Source: Sphingomonas sp. YR710
Lineage (GTDB): Bacteria; Pseudomonadota; Alphaproteobacteria; Sphingomonadales; Sphingomonadaceae
NCBI RefSeq assembly: GCF_900101455.1
Contig: NZ_FMZJ01000014.1
Span: 1-64,000, forward strand
DNA: 64,000 nucleotides
Reading direction: 5' to 3'
In this document: positions 28,484 through 38,111 of the stretch, one piece after another
Layout of the letters: each line of letters begins with the position of its first letter
How positions within the stretch are numbered: position 1 is the first letter of the stretch
Position numbers and translations under genes: made by a program
The notes under the pieces: generated by a model
What the model was told of the DNA's origin: nothing
The model's database searches: none
What the model saw: the letters and a program-made list of their open reading frames with translations, nothing else

Positions 28484-30304
28484 ATGGACCCGAAACGCCT
28501 GCTCGATGTCCGGAACCTCTCTGTCGCTTTCGGCGGCACGCAGGCGATTGGCGACATCTCCTTCCATGTCGACAGTGGCGAGACCGTTGCGATCGTCGGC
28601 GAGTCCGGATCGGGCAAGTCGGTCACGTCGCTCTCGATCCTGCGCCTGCTCGGCCAGGATGCGACCATCCTGAACGGCGCGATCGACTTTCGTCGCAAGG
28701 ATGGCAGCATCGTCGATCTGGCGAAACTCCCCGAACCGGCGTTGCGCGACATCCGCGGCGCCGAGATCTCGATGATCTTCCAGGAACCGATGACCTCGCT
28801 CAATCCGGTCGTTTCGATCGGCGAGCAGATTGCCGAAACGATCGCGCGCCACCGCAGCGCGTCAATGACCGAGGCGCGCGAACAGGCCCGGCTGATGCTC
28901 GAACTCGTGCGCATCGCCGATGCCCGCGCTGCGCTCGGCCGCCATCCGCACGAACTGTCGGGCGGCATGCGGCAGCGGGTGATGATTGCGATGGCGTTGT
29001 GCTGCCGTCCCAGCCTGCTGATCGCCGACGAGCCAACAACCGCGCTCGATGTGACGATCCAGGCACAGATCCTGTCGATCATCAGGACACTCCAGCAACA
29101 GCTGGAAATGGCCGTCCTGTTCATCAGTCACGACATGGGCGTCGTCGCTGAAATGGCCGATCGCGTGGTGGTGATGCAGCGCGGCGCACTGATCGAAACC
29201 GGGGACGTGAAACAGATCTATACCGCCCCTGCGGCGCCTTATACGCGGATGCTGATCGACGCGGCGCCGCGGCTCGGGGCGATGGCGGGCAGGGATTACC
29301 CCGAGCCCTTTTCGTCTTCTCTCGCGTCGGTCCCGCCCGAAAAGGGCCCCGGCGACCCGCCGGTGCTGAGCGTTCGCGGTCTCACAACCCGCTTCGTCGC
29401 GCGCCGCGACGTGATCGGGCGGGTGCGTAGCCGGGTCCATGCGGTCGAGCAGGTCAGCTTCGACATCGAACCCGGCGAGACATTGTCGCTGGTCGGCGAA
29501 AGCGGCTGCGGCAAATCGACGATCGGCCGATCGATCCTGCAACTCGCGGCTCCGCAAGCCGGCCGGATCCTGTTCGAGGGCGTCGACGTCGCCGGCGCGC
29601 CACGGCATCTGCGCCGGCAGGTCAATCGCGGCATCCAATATGTGTTCCAGGATCCGTTCGCCTCGCTCGATCCGCGCATGACGATCGGCGCGTCGATCGC
29701 CGAACCGATCCACGTGCACAAGCTCGCGCGCGGCGCGGCAGTTCGCGAACGGGTGGCGCAATTGCTGGTTGATGTCGGCCTGGCCACCGATCATGCCGCG
29801 CGCTACCCCCACGAATTCTCGGGCGGCCAGCGCCAGCGCATCTGCATCGCCCGCGCGCTCGCCGCCGAACCGCGGCTGATCATCGCTGACGAGTCGGTGG
29901 CCGCGCTCGACGTGTCGGTACAGGCGCAGATCGTCGACCTGATGATCGATCTCCAGCGCCGGCTCGGCCTTGCCTATCTGTTCATCAGCCATGACATGGC
30001 GATCGTCGAGCGGATCAGCCACAGGGTTGCGGTGATGTATCTCGGCCAGATCGTCGAGATTGGCAGCCGTCGGGACATCTTCGAGCGGGCGCAGCATCCT
30101 TATACGAGGCGACTGCTGGCTGCGGCGCCGACCGGCGATCCGACAGCACGATCGCAGCCCGCGACGCTGATCAATGGCGAAATTCCGAGCCCCGTTCGGC
30201 GTGTCGGGGACGAGCCACGGGTCTTCGCTTATGATGAAGCAGGGCCGGGCCATCTCGTGGCCACCGACCATGACAAAGACCGCTCTTTCGTCAAAGCGCT
30301 TTAG
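28484..30304 (+). CDS. ABC transporter ATP-binding protein, fused DppD-DppF type
   Basis: About 606 residues from the ATG at 28484 (GGAG about seven bases upstream). There are two complete nucleotide-binding domains in one chain. Domain 1 has Walker A GESGSGKS (residues 39-46), signature LSGGMRQR and Walker B LLIADEPT. Domain 2 has GESGCGKST (about 337-345), signature FSGGQRQR and LIIADESVAALD. Each carries the oligopeptide-transporter C-terminal extension (TAPAAPYTRMLIDAAPRL; ERAQHPYTRRLLAAAP). It energises the DppB/DppC-like permeases encoded on the opposite strand 5 kb away. A REP pair separates it from the receptor gene upstream. Confidence 0.95.
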   Translation: MDPKRLLDVRNLSVAFGGTQAIGDISFHVDSGETVAIVGESGSGKSVTSLSILRLLGQDATILNGAIDFRRKDGSIVDLAKLPEPALRDIRGAEISMIFQEPMTSLNPVVSIGEQIAETIARHRSASMTEAREQARLMLELVRIADARAALGRHPHELSGGMRQRVMIAMALCCRPSLLIADEPTTALDVTIQAQILSIIRTLQQQLEMAVLFISHDMGVVAEMADRVVVMQRGALIETGDVKQIYTAPAAPYTRMLIDAAPRLGAMAGRDYPEPFSSSLASVPPEKGPGDPPVLSVRGLTTRFVARRDVIGRVRSRVHAVEQVSFDIEPGETLSLVGESGCGKSTIGRSILQLAAPQAGRILFEGVDVAGAPRHLRRQVNRGIQYVFQDPFASLDPRMTIGASIAEPIHVHKLARGAAVRERVAQLLVDVGLATDHAARYPHEFSGGQRQRICIARALAAEPRLIIADESVAALDVSVQAQIVDLMIDLQRRLGLAYLFISHDMAIVERISHRVAVMYLGQIVEIGSRRDIFERAQHPYTRRLLAAAPTGDPTARSQPATLINGEIPSPVRRVGDEPRVFAYDEAGPGHLVATDHDKDRSFVKAL

Positions 30305-30325
30305 GGTCTGAATCTGGATGATGGC

Positions 30326-31159
30326 CTAACGCGACGGCGCCCAACCGTAGATCTTCTCTGCGGCACCGCCCATCAACACGGCGCGGTCGCTATCTGACAG
30401 GCGCGTCGTCGTGCGGAATGCATCGACGGCCTGTTCGTAGGTCGCCGAGGTCACGCGCGTCCAGTCGGTTCCCCACATGCACCGTTCGATTCCGTAGGCG
30501 TCGATGATCCGCAGCAGCGGATCCCAGATGTCGCTAAACGGAAACGGCTTTGCTGACAGCGTGCAGGCGCCACTGAGCTTGATGCGAACATTCTCATATT
30601 GCGCGAGAGCCAGTACCTTCGGCAGGTCGGTCCAGGGGTCGACGGATTCCGGGCGCCCGTTCTGAGGCAGGCCGACATGGTCGATGACCATGCAGGTATC
30701 GGGATGGCGCGCGGCAAGGCCATTCGCCACGTCAAGGCATCCTGTAGCAAAGACGTTGACCGGAAGGGCGTGCCTGGCGCTGGCTGCAAGCGCCCCGGCA
30801 AGCCCGGGATCGAGGGGATCCTTGTTTTTCGCGAACGCGAGCATGATCCGGACGCCCACTGCTCCCGGTGTCGAAGCCCAGTCGGTGATCGCCTCGCCGA
30901 CGGCCGGATCGGTAACCCTGATGGGTTTGACTAGCGCGAAGCGGTCGGGATGTTGGGCATGAACCTGCTGCGCATAGCTCGTGTCGTACTTATAGGTCGT
31001 GAACGTCGAAACGATGATCGCGCCGTCAATCCCCAGCGCATCCATCGCCGCAATCTGTTCGTCGCCGGTGGCATGCTCGGCCCCGTCGATCTTGTGAGCC
31101 CATGGGCGCTCAGGACCATCAGCCTCATAGACATGGACTTGGCAATCTATAATGGCCAT
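30326..31159 (-). CDS. Amidohydrolase family protein (metal-dependent hydrolase)
   Basis: About 277 residues from the ATG at 31159, with GGAGAGGGAAG directly upstream. It belongs to the amidohydrolase-2 (ACMSD/LigW-like) family: the N-terminal metal motif appears as DCQVHVY instead of the usual DxHxH. Later blocks are CMVIDHVGLP, NVRIKLSGA and MWGTDWTRV, whose Asp is the conserved metal ligand. Family members are decarboxylases, lactonases or hydratases of small aromatic or carboxylic compounds. It converges with the ABC ATPase gene (21 bases between stops), and its place beside the uptake system suggests that it acts on the imported compound. Confidence 0.88.
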   Translation of the reverse strand: MAIIDCQVHVYEADGPERPWAHKIDGAEHATGDEQIAAMDALGIDGAIIVSTFTTYKYDTSYAQQVHAQHPDRFALVKPIRVTDPAVGEAITDWASTPGAVGVRIMLAFAKNKDPLDPGLAGALAASARHALPVNVFATGCLDVANGLAARHPDTCMVIDHVGLPQNGRPESVDPWTDLPKVLALAQYENVRIKLSGACTLSAKPFPFSDIWDPLLRIIDAYGIERCMWGTDWTRVTSATYEQAVDAFRTTTRLSDSDRAVLMGGAAEKIYGWAPSR

Positions 31160-31848
31160 CTTCCCTCTCCTGTTGTCCAAGCCGGGTACAATGCCCACTG
31201 ACTTCGAGGTGCCCGCACTTAAGCAGATGACATAGCGTAGCGCGCATGCAAGCCCGGCATGAGGGTAGGGGAATCGAAAAGTAGGAACTTCGGGCTGCCT
31301 CAAGCAACTGTCTGTGCGACCACTCGCTATACGTCACGGGTGCAGCGGCTACTCCGTGCCGGCGAACATTTTCGAAGAACTCAGTGCACTGGCCGATCGG
31401 ATCGCCAAACGCGTCAGCGCCAACTGAAAGACGCTGAGGCCCCCCCCCCCCCCAAATTTTCTATATTCCCTAAACTCGCCAACTTTTAGCGAGCGCAACT
31501 CCTGGTTCCAGGGGTGGAACCAAAATTCCGTATAATATAATTTGAATACAGTGCCTTATTTTTAATCGGGGTGAATGCCGGGGGAGCCGGCACTGGCGGA
31601 GAGAGTGGGATTCGAAAAGCAGCACTGAAAGCCCTGAAAATCGTCGATTCCTCAACGATCATTTGTTCCAGTGCCCCCGTCAATGCCCCCAAAAATTGTG
31701 AGATTGCATGAACCATTTTGCGAATAAAGTTCCGTCAGGATATATCGATGTTGATCGGAGCAGTGTCACACTCCGTGAAGAAAAGGCAAATTTTATCGTC
31801 GCCGCTCGAAGAGGATTCGCAATTTATATTATCAGATGATTACAGGAG
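31160..31848. other. Gene-poor stretch with a 14-base C tract
   Basis: No convincing gene. A run of 14 C occupies 31440-31453. A perfect 8-bp inverted repeat, TGGTTCCA-GGGG-TGGAACCA, lies at 31503-31522. A short plus-strand frame ending FEELSALADRIAKRVSAN just before the C tract (stop near 31424) looks coding-like but has no start and may be a relic. From 31530 onward the sequence is AT-rich. Confidence 0.5.
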
Positions 31849-32277
31849 TTAGAAGCGATAGATACTTATTGGCGATAATGTTACCCGCCACTCTTTCTGT
31901 TGATGGCGCAAAATCCAGCTTCCACCAACAACCGATCGCAACTGAAGACTATACAATTTGCCGTCGCGCCAGATCATGTCAATTTCCGCGCCGCCCCGCA
32001 GGCGAACGCCGGTTATGCTGCCGTTCGGCCATGCGGCTGGCAGGGCGGGAAGAAGGTCAACCAGTTCGCCGCGGTTAAGCACCAGCATCTCGGTGATGCC
32101 GGCGGTTCCGCCGAAATTGCCATCGATCTGAAACGACGGGTGCGAGTCGAACATGTTGGGATAGGTCCGCTCAGGGCCAAGTAGCCGGCCGAGGATGGTA
32201 TGCGCATGCTCCCCGTCGCGCAGGCGCGCCCACAGGTTGAGCCGCCAGGCGAGGCAAGCCGTGCGAGGGAATCGGGG
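31849..32277 (-). pseudogene. C-terminal fragment of a GH95-type alpha-L-fucosidase
   Basis: The minus strand encodes about 140 residues with an intact stop at 31849 but no start: CLAWRLNLWARLRDGEHAHT, then TYPNMFDSHPSFQIDGNFGG, TAGITEMLVLNRGELVDLLP, and WPNGSITGVRLRGGAEIDM. This is the C-terminal end of the catalytic (alpha/alpha)6 barrel and beta domain of GH95 fucosidases, which are usually near 750-800 residues. The rest of the gene is absent from the window, so this is a deletion remnant. An ATG inside it (32154) could in principle start a 101-residue protein, which would not be a functional hydrolase. Confidence 0.75.
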
Positions 32278-32634
32278 CGGTCCGACGAGCTGAGTCGCGA
32301 TTTGTCAATTCAGAGCTGATCGCGCGCGCTCAGTCGGCCCGTCGGCGAAACGAGTCGGCGTGTGCGGCAGCCGGTTGGTCGCGATAAGTTAACACTCTGT
32401 AAATGTTGGACTTGCTTCGAAAACCTTGAGCCAGTTAACGCCATTTCGCGAGACGGCGGGGGCCAACCTTCTCCACGAATTTATTGATCCTGCGGGTGGC
32501 CGAACAGGCTTGTCCGAGCGAAGACGTATTACGATCGGCCACTAATTGCTCAGTAGCATCCGCTTATCAAGATTCAGGCAGTCAGTGGTCGCTTGGCTTT
32601 TGAACAAATTCGAACAGATGTCGGAGGATGTAAT
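32278..32634. other. Intergenic region upstream of the GH114-RTX gene
   Basis: No gene was recognised here. It presumably contains the promoter of the secreted hydrolase gene and the breakpoint of the fucosidase remnant. No clear promoter boxes can be named. Confidence 0.4.
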
Positions 32635-33984
32635 ATGACTCATACCGGAATGTATGTTTTGCAGGGGGTCGTGCCGTCGGAGATTGCCGCAGCGCCTTTC
32701 GATGTGAAGGTCGTCGATATCTACGATGATAATGGAACGCTTTTTAACCCGACGCAGGTCGCCCAGATGGGCGGCGGACCGGGAAATGGTTTGTTGTTGG
32801 GGTATTTCAGCATCGGCGAAGCGGAGACATATCGGGATTATTTCAGCACCATTCCCAAGTCGATCATCGGCCCGGAAAACCCGCAATGGCAAGGTGATTA
32901 TCAGGTTGCTTATTGGACGCAGGAGTGGCGAGACGTGGCCACCGCGTACCTCGCTAAGGTGATTGCCGCAGGATATGACGGTATATATTTCGACGTTGTC
33001 GATGAATATCAACAGTCATGGGCCAAGAATAATGCTCCGGGAGGAGCCGCCGGCGCCGAACAAGCCATGGCTGACCTGGTCGCCTACTTGGCGGACTATG
33101 CTCATGCGAAGAATCCGACATTCAAGATATGGGCCAACAATGCTGAAGAGTTGCTCAGCAACAAAACCTATTTTGATCACATCGATGGAATGTTCAAGGA
33201 AGATCTCTATTATACCGACAGCGGATCCAAGCAGCCGCTTTCCGAAACGCAGGCGAGCCTTGATCTTCTGAAGCCGATGCTCGCCGCTGGCAAGGACGTC
33301 ATCGCAATCGAGTATGTTTCCGATGCGGCCAAGGTTGCCGACGTCGAAGCGCAAGCGGCGCACGACGGGCTTGGCTATTACACGGCCGATATCAATCTGG
33401 ACGGCGTCAGCTATACCGGGGTTCTGCCCGGTCAAACCATTCACGATGACTGGGGTACGACGACCACGACAACCACCACAACGACCACGACCACTACTCC
33501 GCCGCCGCCCGTTGACCTTGTCCTGACCGGTGACAGTTACGATAACACGCTCACAGGCCAGGCCGGTAACGACACGCTTTACGGCAAAAGCGGCAATGAT
33601 ATTCTCAACGGCAATGATGGTAATGACTGGCTCGATGGCGGCAAGGGCAACGATCAACTCACCGGCGGAAGCGGTGCCGATACCTTCGTCTTTCGCGCTA
33701 GCGGCAAGTATAATGTCGATAACATCCATGATTTTCAGCCGGGGACCGATGTCATAGCATTGGACCATTCGTTTTTTTCGAACGCCGGTGCGATCGGTAC
33801 GCTGTCCGATGCTGCCTATTGGGAAGGCACTCGGGCGCATGATTCGAGTGACCATATCATCTACAATCCGGCCACCGGGATCATTTATTATGATCCTGAC
33901 GGCACGGGTCGCGCAGGGCAGGTACAGGTAGCGACCGTGGCGATAGGAACGGATCTGAGTCACACGGACTTCCACATTATTTAG
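32635..33984 (+). CDS. Secreted GH114-type polysaccharide hydrolase with RTX repeats
   Basis: A 449-residue protein from the ATG at 32635, with GGAGG about eight bases upstream. Residues about 5-270 look like a GH114 (TM1410/PelA-hydrolase-like) barrel: [17 protein letters not shown] carries likely catalytic acids, followed by [12 protein letters not shown] and the FKEDLYY strand. A run of 14 Thr then forms a linker before PPPP. About residues 300-350 are calcium-binding RTX nonapeptides ([19 protein letters not shown], then [19 protein letters not shown]). A C-terminal type I secretion region ends hydrophobically (DFHII). There is no N-terminal signal peptide, as expected for type I export. 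GH114 enzymes cut alpha-1,4-galactosamine polymers. The exporter genes follow. Confidence 0.88.
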   Translation: MTHTGMYVLQGVVPSEIAAAPFDVKVVDIYDDNGTLFNPTQVAQMGGGPGNGLLLGYFSIGEAETYRDYFSTIPKSIIGPENPQWQGDYQVAYWTQEWRDVATAYLAKVIAAGYDGIYFDVVDEYQQSWAKNNAPGGAAGAEQAMADLVAYLADYAHAKNPTFKIWANNAEELLSNKTYFDHIDGMFKEDLYYTDSGSKQPLSETQASLDLLKPMLAAGKDVIAIEYVSDAAKVADVEAQAAHDGLGYYTADINLDGVSYTGVLPGQTIHDDWGTTTTTTTTTTTTTTPPPPVDLVLTGDSYDNTLTGQAGNDTLYGKSGNDILNGNDGNDWLDGGKGNDQLTGGSGADTFVFRASGKYNVDNIHDFQPGTDVIALDHSFFSNAGAIGTLSDAAYWEGTRAHDSSDHIIYNPATGIIYYDPDGTGRAGQVQVATVAIGTDLSHTDFHII

Positions 33985-34099
33985 GTCGTTCGTGTTTTTA
34001 CGCCGACCCAGGCCATCATATGACGATCGGGTATTTTCCATTGAACATTGGCGACGTCAGCCATGGCGGGTCGGACGGACGTCGTCGTGGAAACGATAG

Positions 34100-35842
34100 G
34101 TGAACCTTAAGCTCCATCCCGGCCCGATGCGCGCCGCGCTGCTTCTCTGCCGCCGCCATTTCCTTGGGGCGGCAGGGTTCAGCGCGCTCGTCAACCTGCT
34201 CTACATCGCGCCGACGCTCTACATGCTGCAGGTCTATGATCGGGTGGTGCCGACCCAGGGCCATCTGACCTTGCTGTTCCTGACGCTGGCGCTGCTGTTC
34301 GCGCTGGGCACGCAGGCGCTGCTCGATCGGGTGCGCAGCCGCCTGCTGGTGCGCGCCAGCGTCGCCGTGGATGTCGCGCTGGCACCAGCCATTCTCGAAG
34401 CGACGCTCGGGCGGCCCGAACTCGCGGTGTCGCGCCAGGCGCTTCGCGAGTTCGACGCGATGCGCCAGAGCCTGACCGGGCCGGGCGTGCTTGCGCTGTT
34501 CGATGCACCCTGGGGCCCGATCTACGTCCTTGCCTGCTTCCTGATCCACCCGCTGCTGGGATGCGTCGCGATCATCGGCTGCACCATCCTGCCGGTCATC
34601 GCCTGGCGGAACGAGAAGGCGACCCATTCGCGGCTCGATCGCTCACAGGCTGCGGCCGTCGCCGCTTATGCCGGCCAGGAGGGATTTCTGCAGGCGGCGG
34701 AGGCCGTGCGCGCGCTTGGAATGCGCCGCGCGGTCGTCGCGCGCCAGCTGCGTCAGCGGCAGGGCATGATGGCAACGATCGTCGACGTCAGCTTCACGGC
34801 GGGCGCCTATCTGGCCGCCACACGCTTTGCTCGGCTCGCACTCCAGTCGCTGGCGCTCGGGGTGGGCGCGCTGCTGGCGATCGACCACAAGATCAGCGGC
34901 GGCGCGATCTTCGCGGCGTCCTTCCTGATCGCGCGCGCGTTGGCCCCGATCGAGCAGCTGATCGGAAGCTGGAAATCGATCGTACAGGCCCGCAACAGCT
35001 ATGAAGCGCTCGATGGACTGCTCGGCCGTGGCGATCTCGTCCCCGATCATACGTCGCTCCCCGCGCCGAAGGGCATGCTGCTCCTCGATCAGCTCACCAT
35101 ATTCAACGAAGCCCGCGACGGCGCCGTGATCGGGGGCATCGGCTTCACCGTGCGGGCCGGGGAGGCGGTGGCGATCGTCGGGCCGAGCGGCGCCGGCAAA
35201 TCGACCCTGGTGCGCGCGATCGCGGGGGCGATTCTTCCCGATCGCGGGACGATCCGCATCGATGGCGCCGATCAGCGCGACTGGGATCCCGAACGGCTTG
35301 CATGCCATATCGGCTACCTCCCGCAGGATCCTTCGCTGCTCGCGGGCACGGTGAAGGAAAATATCTGCCGCCTGGCGACCGAGCTGGGCGAAGATTCGGC
35401 CGCGATAGATGCCGCCGTGGTTGCCGCCGCACAAAAGGTCGGCGCGCATGAGCTGATCCTGCAGCTTGCGAACGGCTATGAACACCGCCTCCAGCCCGGT
35501 GGCCGCGGGCTGTCGGCAGGGCAGGCGCAGCGGATCGCGCTCGCCCGCGCCGTCTATGGGGATCCCGCGCTCTATGTCCTCGACGAGCCCAATGCCCATC
35601 TCGACAGCGAGGGCGACGCGCAGTTGATCGCTGTGCTCGCCCGACTGAAGGCGGAGGGCAAGACGATCCTGATCGTGTCGCACAAGCTCGGCATCCTGCC
35701 GATCGTCGATCGGATCATGGTGCTACGCGGCGGGCGGATCGAGGTGTTCGGGCCGCGCGACGAGATTTTGCCGCATATCGTGCCACAAAATGTCCGGCCG
35801 GTGATGGCGCCGGTCGCGCAAGGCGGACGGGCAAGGCCATGA
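34100..35842 (+). CDS. Type I secretion ABC transporter, PrtD/LapB-like
   Basis: A 580-residue protein starting at GTG (34100), with a possible alternative ATG nine codons on. Six transmembrane segments (ALVNLLYIAPTLYMLQVYDR near the N-terminus is typical of PrtD) precede one nucleotide-binding domain. Walker A is GPSGAGKST (about residues 360-368), the signature is LSAGQAQRIAL instead of LSGGQ, and Walker B is LYVLDEPNAHLD. There is no C39 peptidase domain, which fits export of an RTX protein with an uncleaved C-terminal signal. It lies about 115 bases after the GH114-RTX gene and overlaps the membrane-fusion gene by four bases. The TolC partner is not in the window. Confidence 0.93.
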   Translation: MNLKLHPGPMRAALLLCRRHFLGAAGFSALVNLLYIAPTLYMLQVYDRVVPTQGHLTLLFLTLALLFALGTQALLDRVRSRLLVRASVAVDVALAPAILEATLGRPELAVSRQALREFDAMRQSLTGPGVLALFDAPWGPIYVLACFLIHPLLGCVAIIGCTILPVIAWRNEKATHSRLDRSQAAAVAAYAGQEGFLQAAEAVRALGMRRAVVARQLRQRQGMMATIVDVSFTAGAYLAATRFARLALQSLALGVGALLAIDHKISGGAIFAASFLIARALAPIEQLIGSWKSIVQARNSYEALDGLLGRGDLVPDHTSLPAPKGMLLLDQLTIFNEARDGAVIGGIGFTVRAGEAVAIVGPSGAGKSTLVRAIAGAILPDRGTIRIDGADQRDWDPERLACHIGYLPQDPSLLAGTVKENICRLATELGEDSAAIDAAVVAAAQKVGAHELILQLANGYEHRLQPGGRGLSAGQAQRIALARAVYGDPALYVLDEPNAHLDSEGDAQLIAVLARLKAEGKTILIVSHKLGILPIVDRIMVLRGGRIEVFGPRDEILPHIVPQNVRPVMAPVAQGGRARP

Positions 35843-37251
35843 GCGTGACGCCGCTTCCCGTTCCCGGTTCACGCGCTCGCGCGCATGGCGCCGCGCCGGC
35901 GGCGTACAGCATCTATGCGCCCGATGCCGCTGACCGGCTCGCGGCGGCCGCCGAACCGACACGCGAGATCGGGGGTGGGCTGATCATCGCCGGGCTGTTC
36001 TTCGTCCTCTTCCTTGGCTGGGCAGCTTTTGCGCGGCTCGATGCGGCGGCTTATGCGCAGGGCACGCTCGTCGTCTCGGGGCAGCGCCAGTCCGTCCAGC
36101 ATCGTGATGGCGGGGTGGTGGGCGCGATTCTTGTCCACGAAGGACAGCGCGTGCTGCGGGGCCAGCTGCTGATCAGCCTCGCAGCGGCCGAGGCCCGTGC
36201 GCAGGAACGTGGCTATGCGTCGCAGGTAATCGGGCTGCTCACGCAGAGGGCCCGGCTCCAGGCCGAACAATCGGGGCAGGCGCAGGTCGCCGCACCCGTG
36301 GAATTTGCCGAACTGCGCCCGGAAGATCGCGCCGAAGCGGGGCTTTCACTCAAGCTCCAGCAGAGTGAGCTCGATGCGCGCGCCGCGGTGCTGGCCGCGC
36401 AGCGCGCCGCGCTCGGTCAACGCGCGGCCCAGTCGGGCGAGAAGGGGCGGGGCTATAGTCGCCAGGTTGCATCGACCAACGAACAGCTCCGCCTCCTCGA
36501 CCAGCAGATCGACGCGCTCAAGCCGGTTGCTGCCAAGGGATTCGTCTCGCAAACCCGGATGCGCGAGCTTGAACGCATGCGGGCGCAACTGGACGGCGAG
36601 AGCGGTCAGTACAGCGCCAGCGTCGCCGAGAGCCGCGATGCCGCGCGCGAAAGCCGGATCCAGATGCTGCAGGCGGAACAAAGCTATCGCGAGCGCACTG
36701 CCGCCGATCTGCGCGATGTCGAGGCCCGGCTTGGCGACTTGCTGCCGCGCCTGAGCGCCGCGCGCGATCAGCTCGCACGTACCGAGATACGCTCACCCGC
36801 AACGGGCGCCGTCGTGGGCCTGACGGTCTTCACCCCCGGTGGCGTGATCGCGCCAGGCCAGAAGCTGATGGACGTCGTTCCCGAGCGCACGCCGTTGCTG
36901 ATTCAGGCGCGGATCTCGCCGGACGATGCGGACGATCTCGCGGTCGGCGAGCGCACCCTCGTCAAGTTCGTTGGCCTGCACGAACGCTCGCTGCCCGAAC
37001 TCGAAGGGAGGCTTACCCGGCTCTCGGCCGACAGCTTCACCGACGAGCACAGCGGGCAGAGCTATTTCACCGCGGAGGTCACCGTTCCCGTCGATCAGCT
37101 ACGTCTTATCAGCGACGTTCGCGGCGAGGGTTTTGCCCTGCGTGCCGGGCTCCCCGCTCAGATATTGATCCCGCTGCGCAAGCGGACGGCGCTCGACTAT
37201 CTGCTCGAGCCGCTGGTGGGGGCCTTCTGGACATCGTTTCGCGAACATTGA
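35839..37251 (+). CDS. Type I secretion membrane fusion protein, HlyD/PrtE family
   Basis: A 470-residue HlyD-family adaptor. A cytoplasmic N-terminus of about 45 residues precedes one transmembrane helix (GLIIAGLFFVLFLGWAAFARL). The lipoyl-like half motif is QSVQHRDGGVVGAILVHEGQ, then long Arg/Ala/Gln-rich alpha-helical hairpins (about 110-300), the second lipoyl half (TEIRSPATGAVVGLTVFTPG), and a C-terminal beta domain ending PLRKRTALDYLLEPLVGAFW, typical of PrtE-like proteins. It links the inner-membrane ABC protein to an outer-membrane TolC channel. It starts inside the ABC gene (ATGA), so the two are coupled. Confidence 0.94.
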   Translation: MSVTPLPVPGSRARAHGAAPAAYSIYAPDAADRLAAAAEPTREIGGGLIIAGLFFVLFLGWAAFARLDAAAYAQGTLVVSGQRQSVQHRDGGVVGAILVHEGQRVLRGQLLISLAAAEARAQERGYASQVIGLLTQRARLQAEQSGQAQVAAPVEFAELRPEDRAEAGLSLKLQQSELDARAAVLAAQRAALGQRAAQSGEKGRGYSRQVASTNEQLRLLDQQIDALKPVAAKGFVSQTRMRELERMRAQLDGESGQYSASVAESRDAARESRIQMLQAEQSYRERTAADLRDVEARLGDLLPRLSAARDQLARTEIRSPATGAVVGLTVFTPGGVIAPGQKLMDVVPERTPLLIQARISPDDADDLAVGERTLVKFVGLHERSLPELEGRLTRLSADSFTDEHSGQSYFTAEVTVPVDQLRLISDVRGEGFALRAGLPAQILIPLRKRTALDYLLEPLVGAFWTSFREH

Positions 37252-37346
37252 TCGTTTTCGCTCGGTCCCCGGGGCCAGACCCTAGGCATTCCCCGCTATG
37301 GATGGGGCCATGTTGCGGATCGCCCCCTGCAGGAATATCACAGAGC

Positions 37347-38111
37347 ATGTTCCATTCACTGATTGCAGCATGGGAAAGAAGGGGTAGCCGATACGCTCTC
37401 AGGCTGGAAGTCGGCGTTCCGCTGCTATCGCTGATCTGGCTGGCCGTGGCGATATGGCTGTGCGCCGCCAGAAATTGGGCGACGCTGGCGCAGTCGAGCC
37501 TAGTTAGTCTGGCCTGGATCATCCTGGCAATTTCGGCGCCGGTCATCGTGCTGCGATGGATGCTGAACCATTTCAACAGCGACGTGCCGGTTTCCCAACC
37601 CAGATTCAGGCTGGCGCGTGCCGGGCGCTGGCGCAGCGTTGATTATTTTTCATGCCGCCAGTCTGCTGAATTCGGCCCTGGCGGCTTCATGGCGATGTTG
37701 CTGATCGGGCTGCTCCTCAATGTGGCGATCCGCACAATCGAATTTTTTGCGGCGATGCCGCTGCCGACGGCGTCAGCACCCAAGTGGCTCTACGCGTTAT
37801 TCATGTTGATGTCGCTGGATCTCATGATCCTGTCGAGCTGCTACGCGGTTGCCTTCGCGCTTGCCCTGCGGCGGTTTCCGCTGTTTCCGAGGGTTCTGGC
37901 CGGTGCCTGGATGCTCGATATGCTCGCGCAGATCGTGATGAGCCGGACGATGCACCTCGTTGCCGGAGTACCGGCATCCGTGCAGATGCAATTCGATGCC
38001 TTGCTGCATGGGAATTTGCAGAAGGTTGCGATCAGCGTCGCGATCTGGCTGCCCTATCTGCTGCTGTCGCGGCGGGTGAACCTTACCTACAGGCAGCGCA
38101 TCCGCGCCTGA
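37347..38111 (+). CDS. Putative membrane protein, DUF2569-like
   Basis: About 254 residues from the ATG at 37347. An in-frame start at 37248 would overlap the fusion protein stop and gives an unlikely leader. About six hydrophobic segments are seen. The C-terminal half (RRFPLFPRVLAGAWMLDML; VAISVAIWLPYLLLSRRVNL) resembles the DUF2569 family, where FP after the loop and a final IW-PY-l-SkRV are typical. The function of the family is unknown. It follows the secretion genes in the same direction, 95 bases away, so cotranscription is possible but a role in export is not shown. Confidence 0.6.
   Translation: MFHSLIAAWERRGSRYALRLEVGVPLLSLIWLAVAIWLCAARNWATLAQSSLVSLAWIILAISAPVIVLRWMLNHFNSDVPVSQPRFRLARAGRWRSVDYFSCRQSAEFGPGGFMAMLLIGLLLNVAIRTIEFFAAMPLPTASAPKWLYALFMLMSLDLMILSSCYAVAFALALRRFPLFPRVLAGAWMLDMLAQIVMSRTMHLVAGVPASVQMQFDALLHGNLQKVAISVAIWLPYLLLSRRVNLTYRQRIRA

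Noticed and set aside
33463-33504. Threonine codon run as a non-coding microsatellite
   Set aside because: The run uses mixed Thr codons and stays in frame between the hydrolase and RTX domains, so it is a protein linker.
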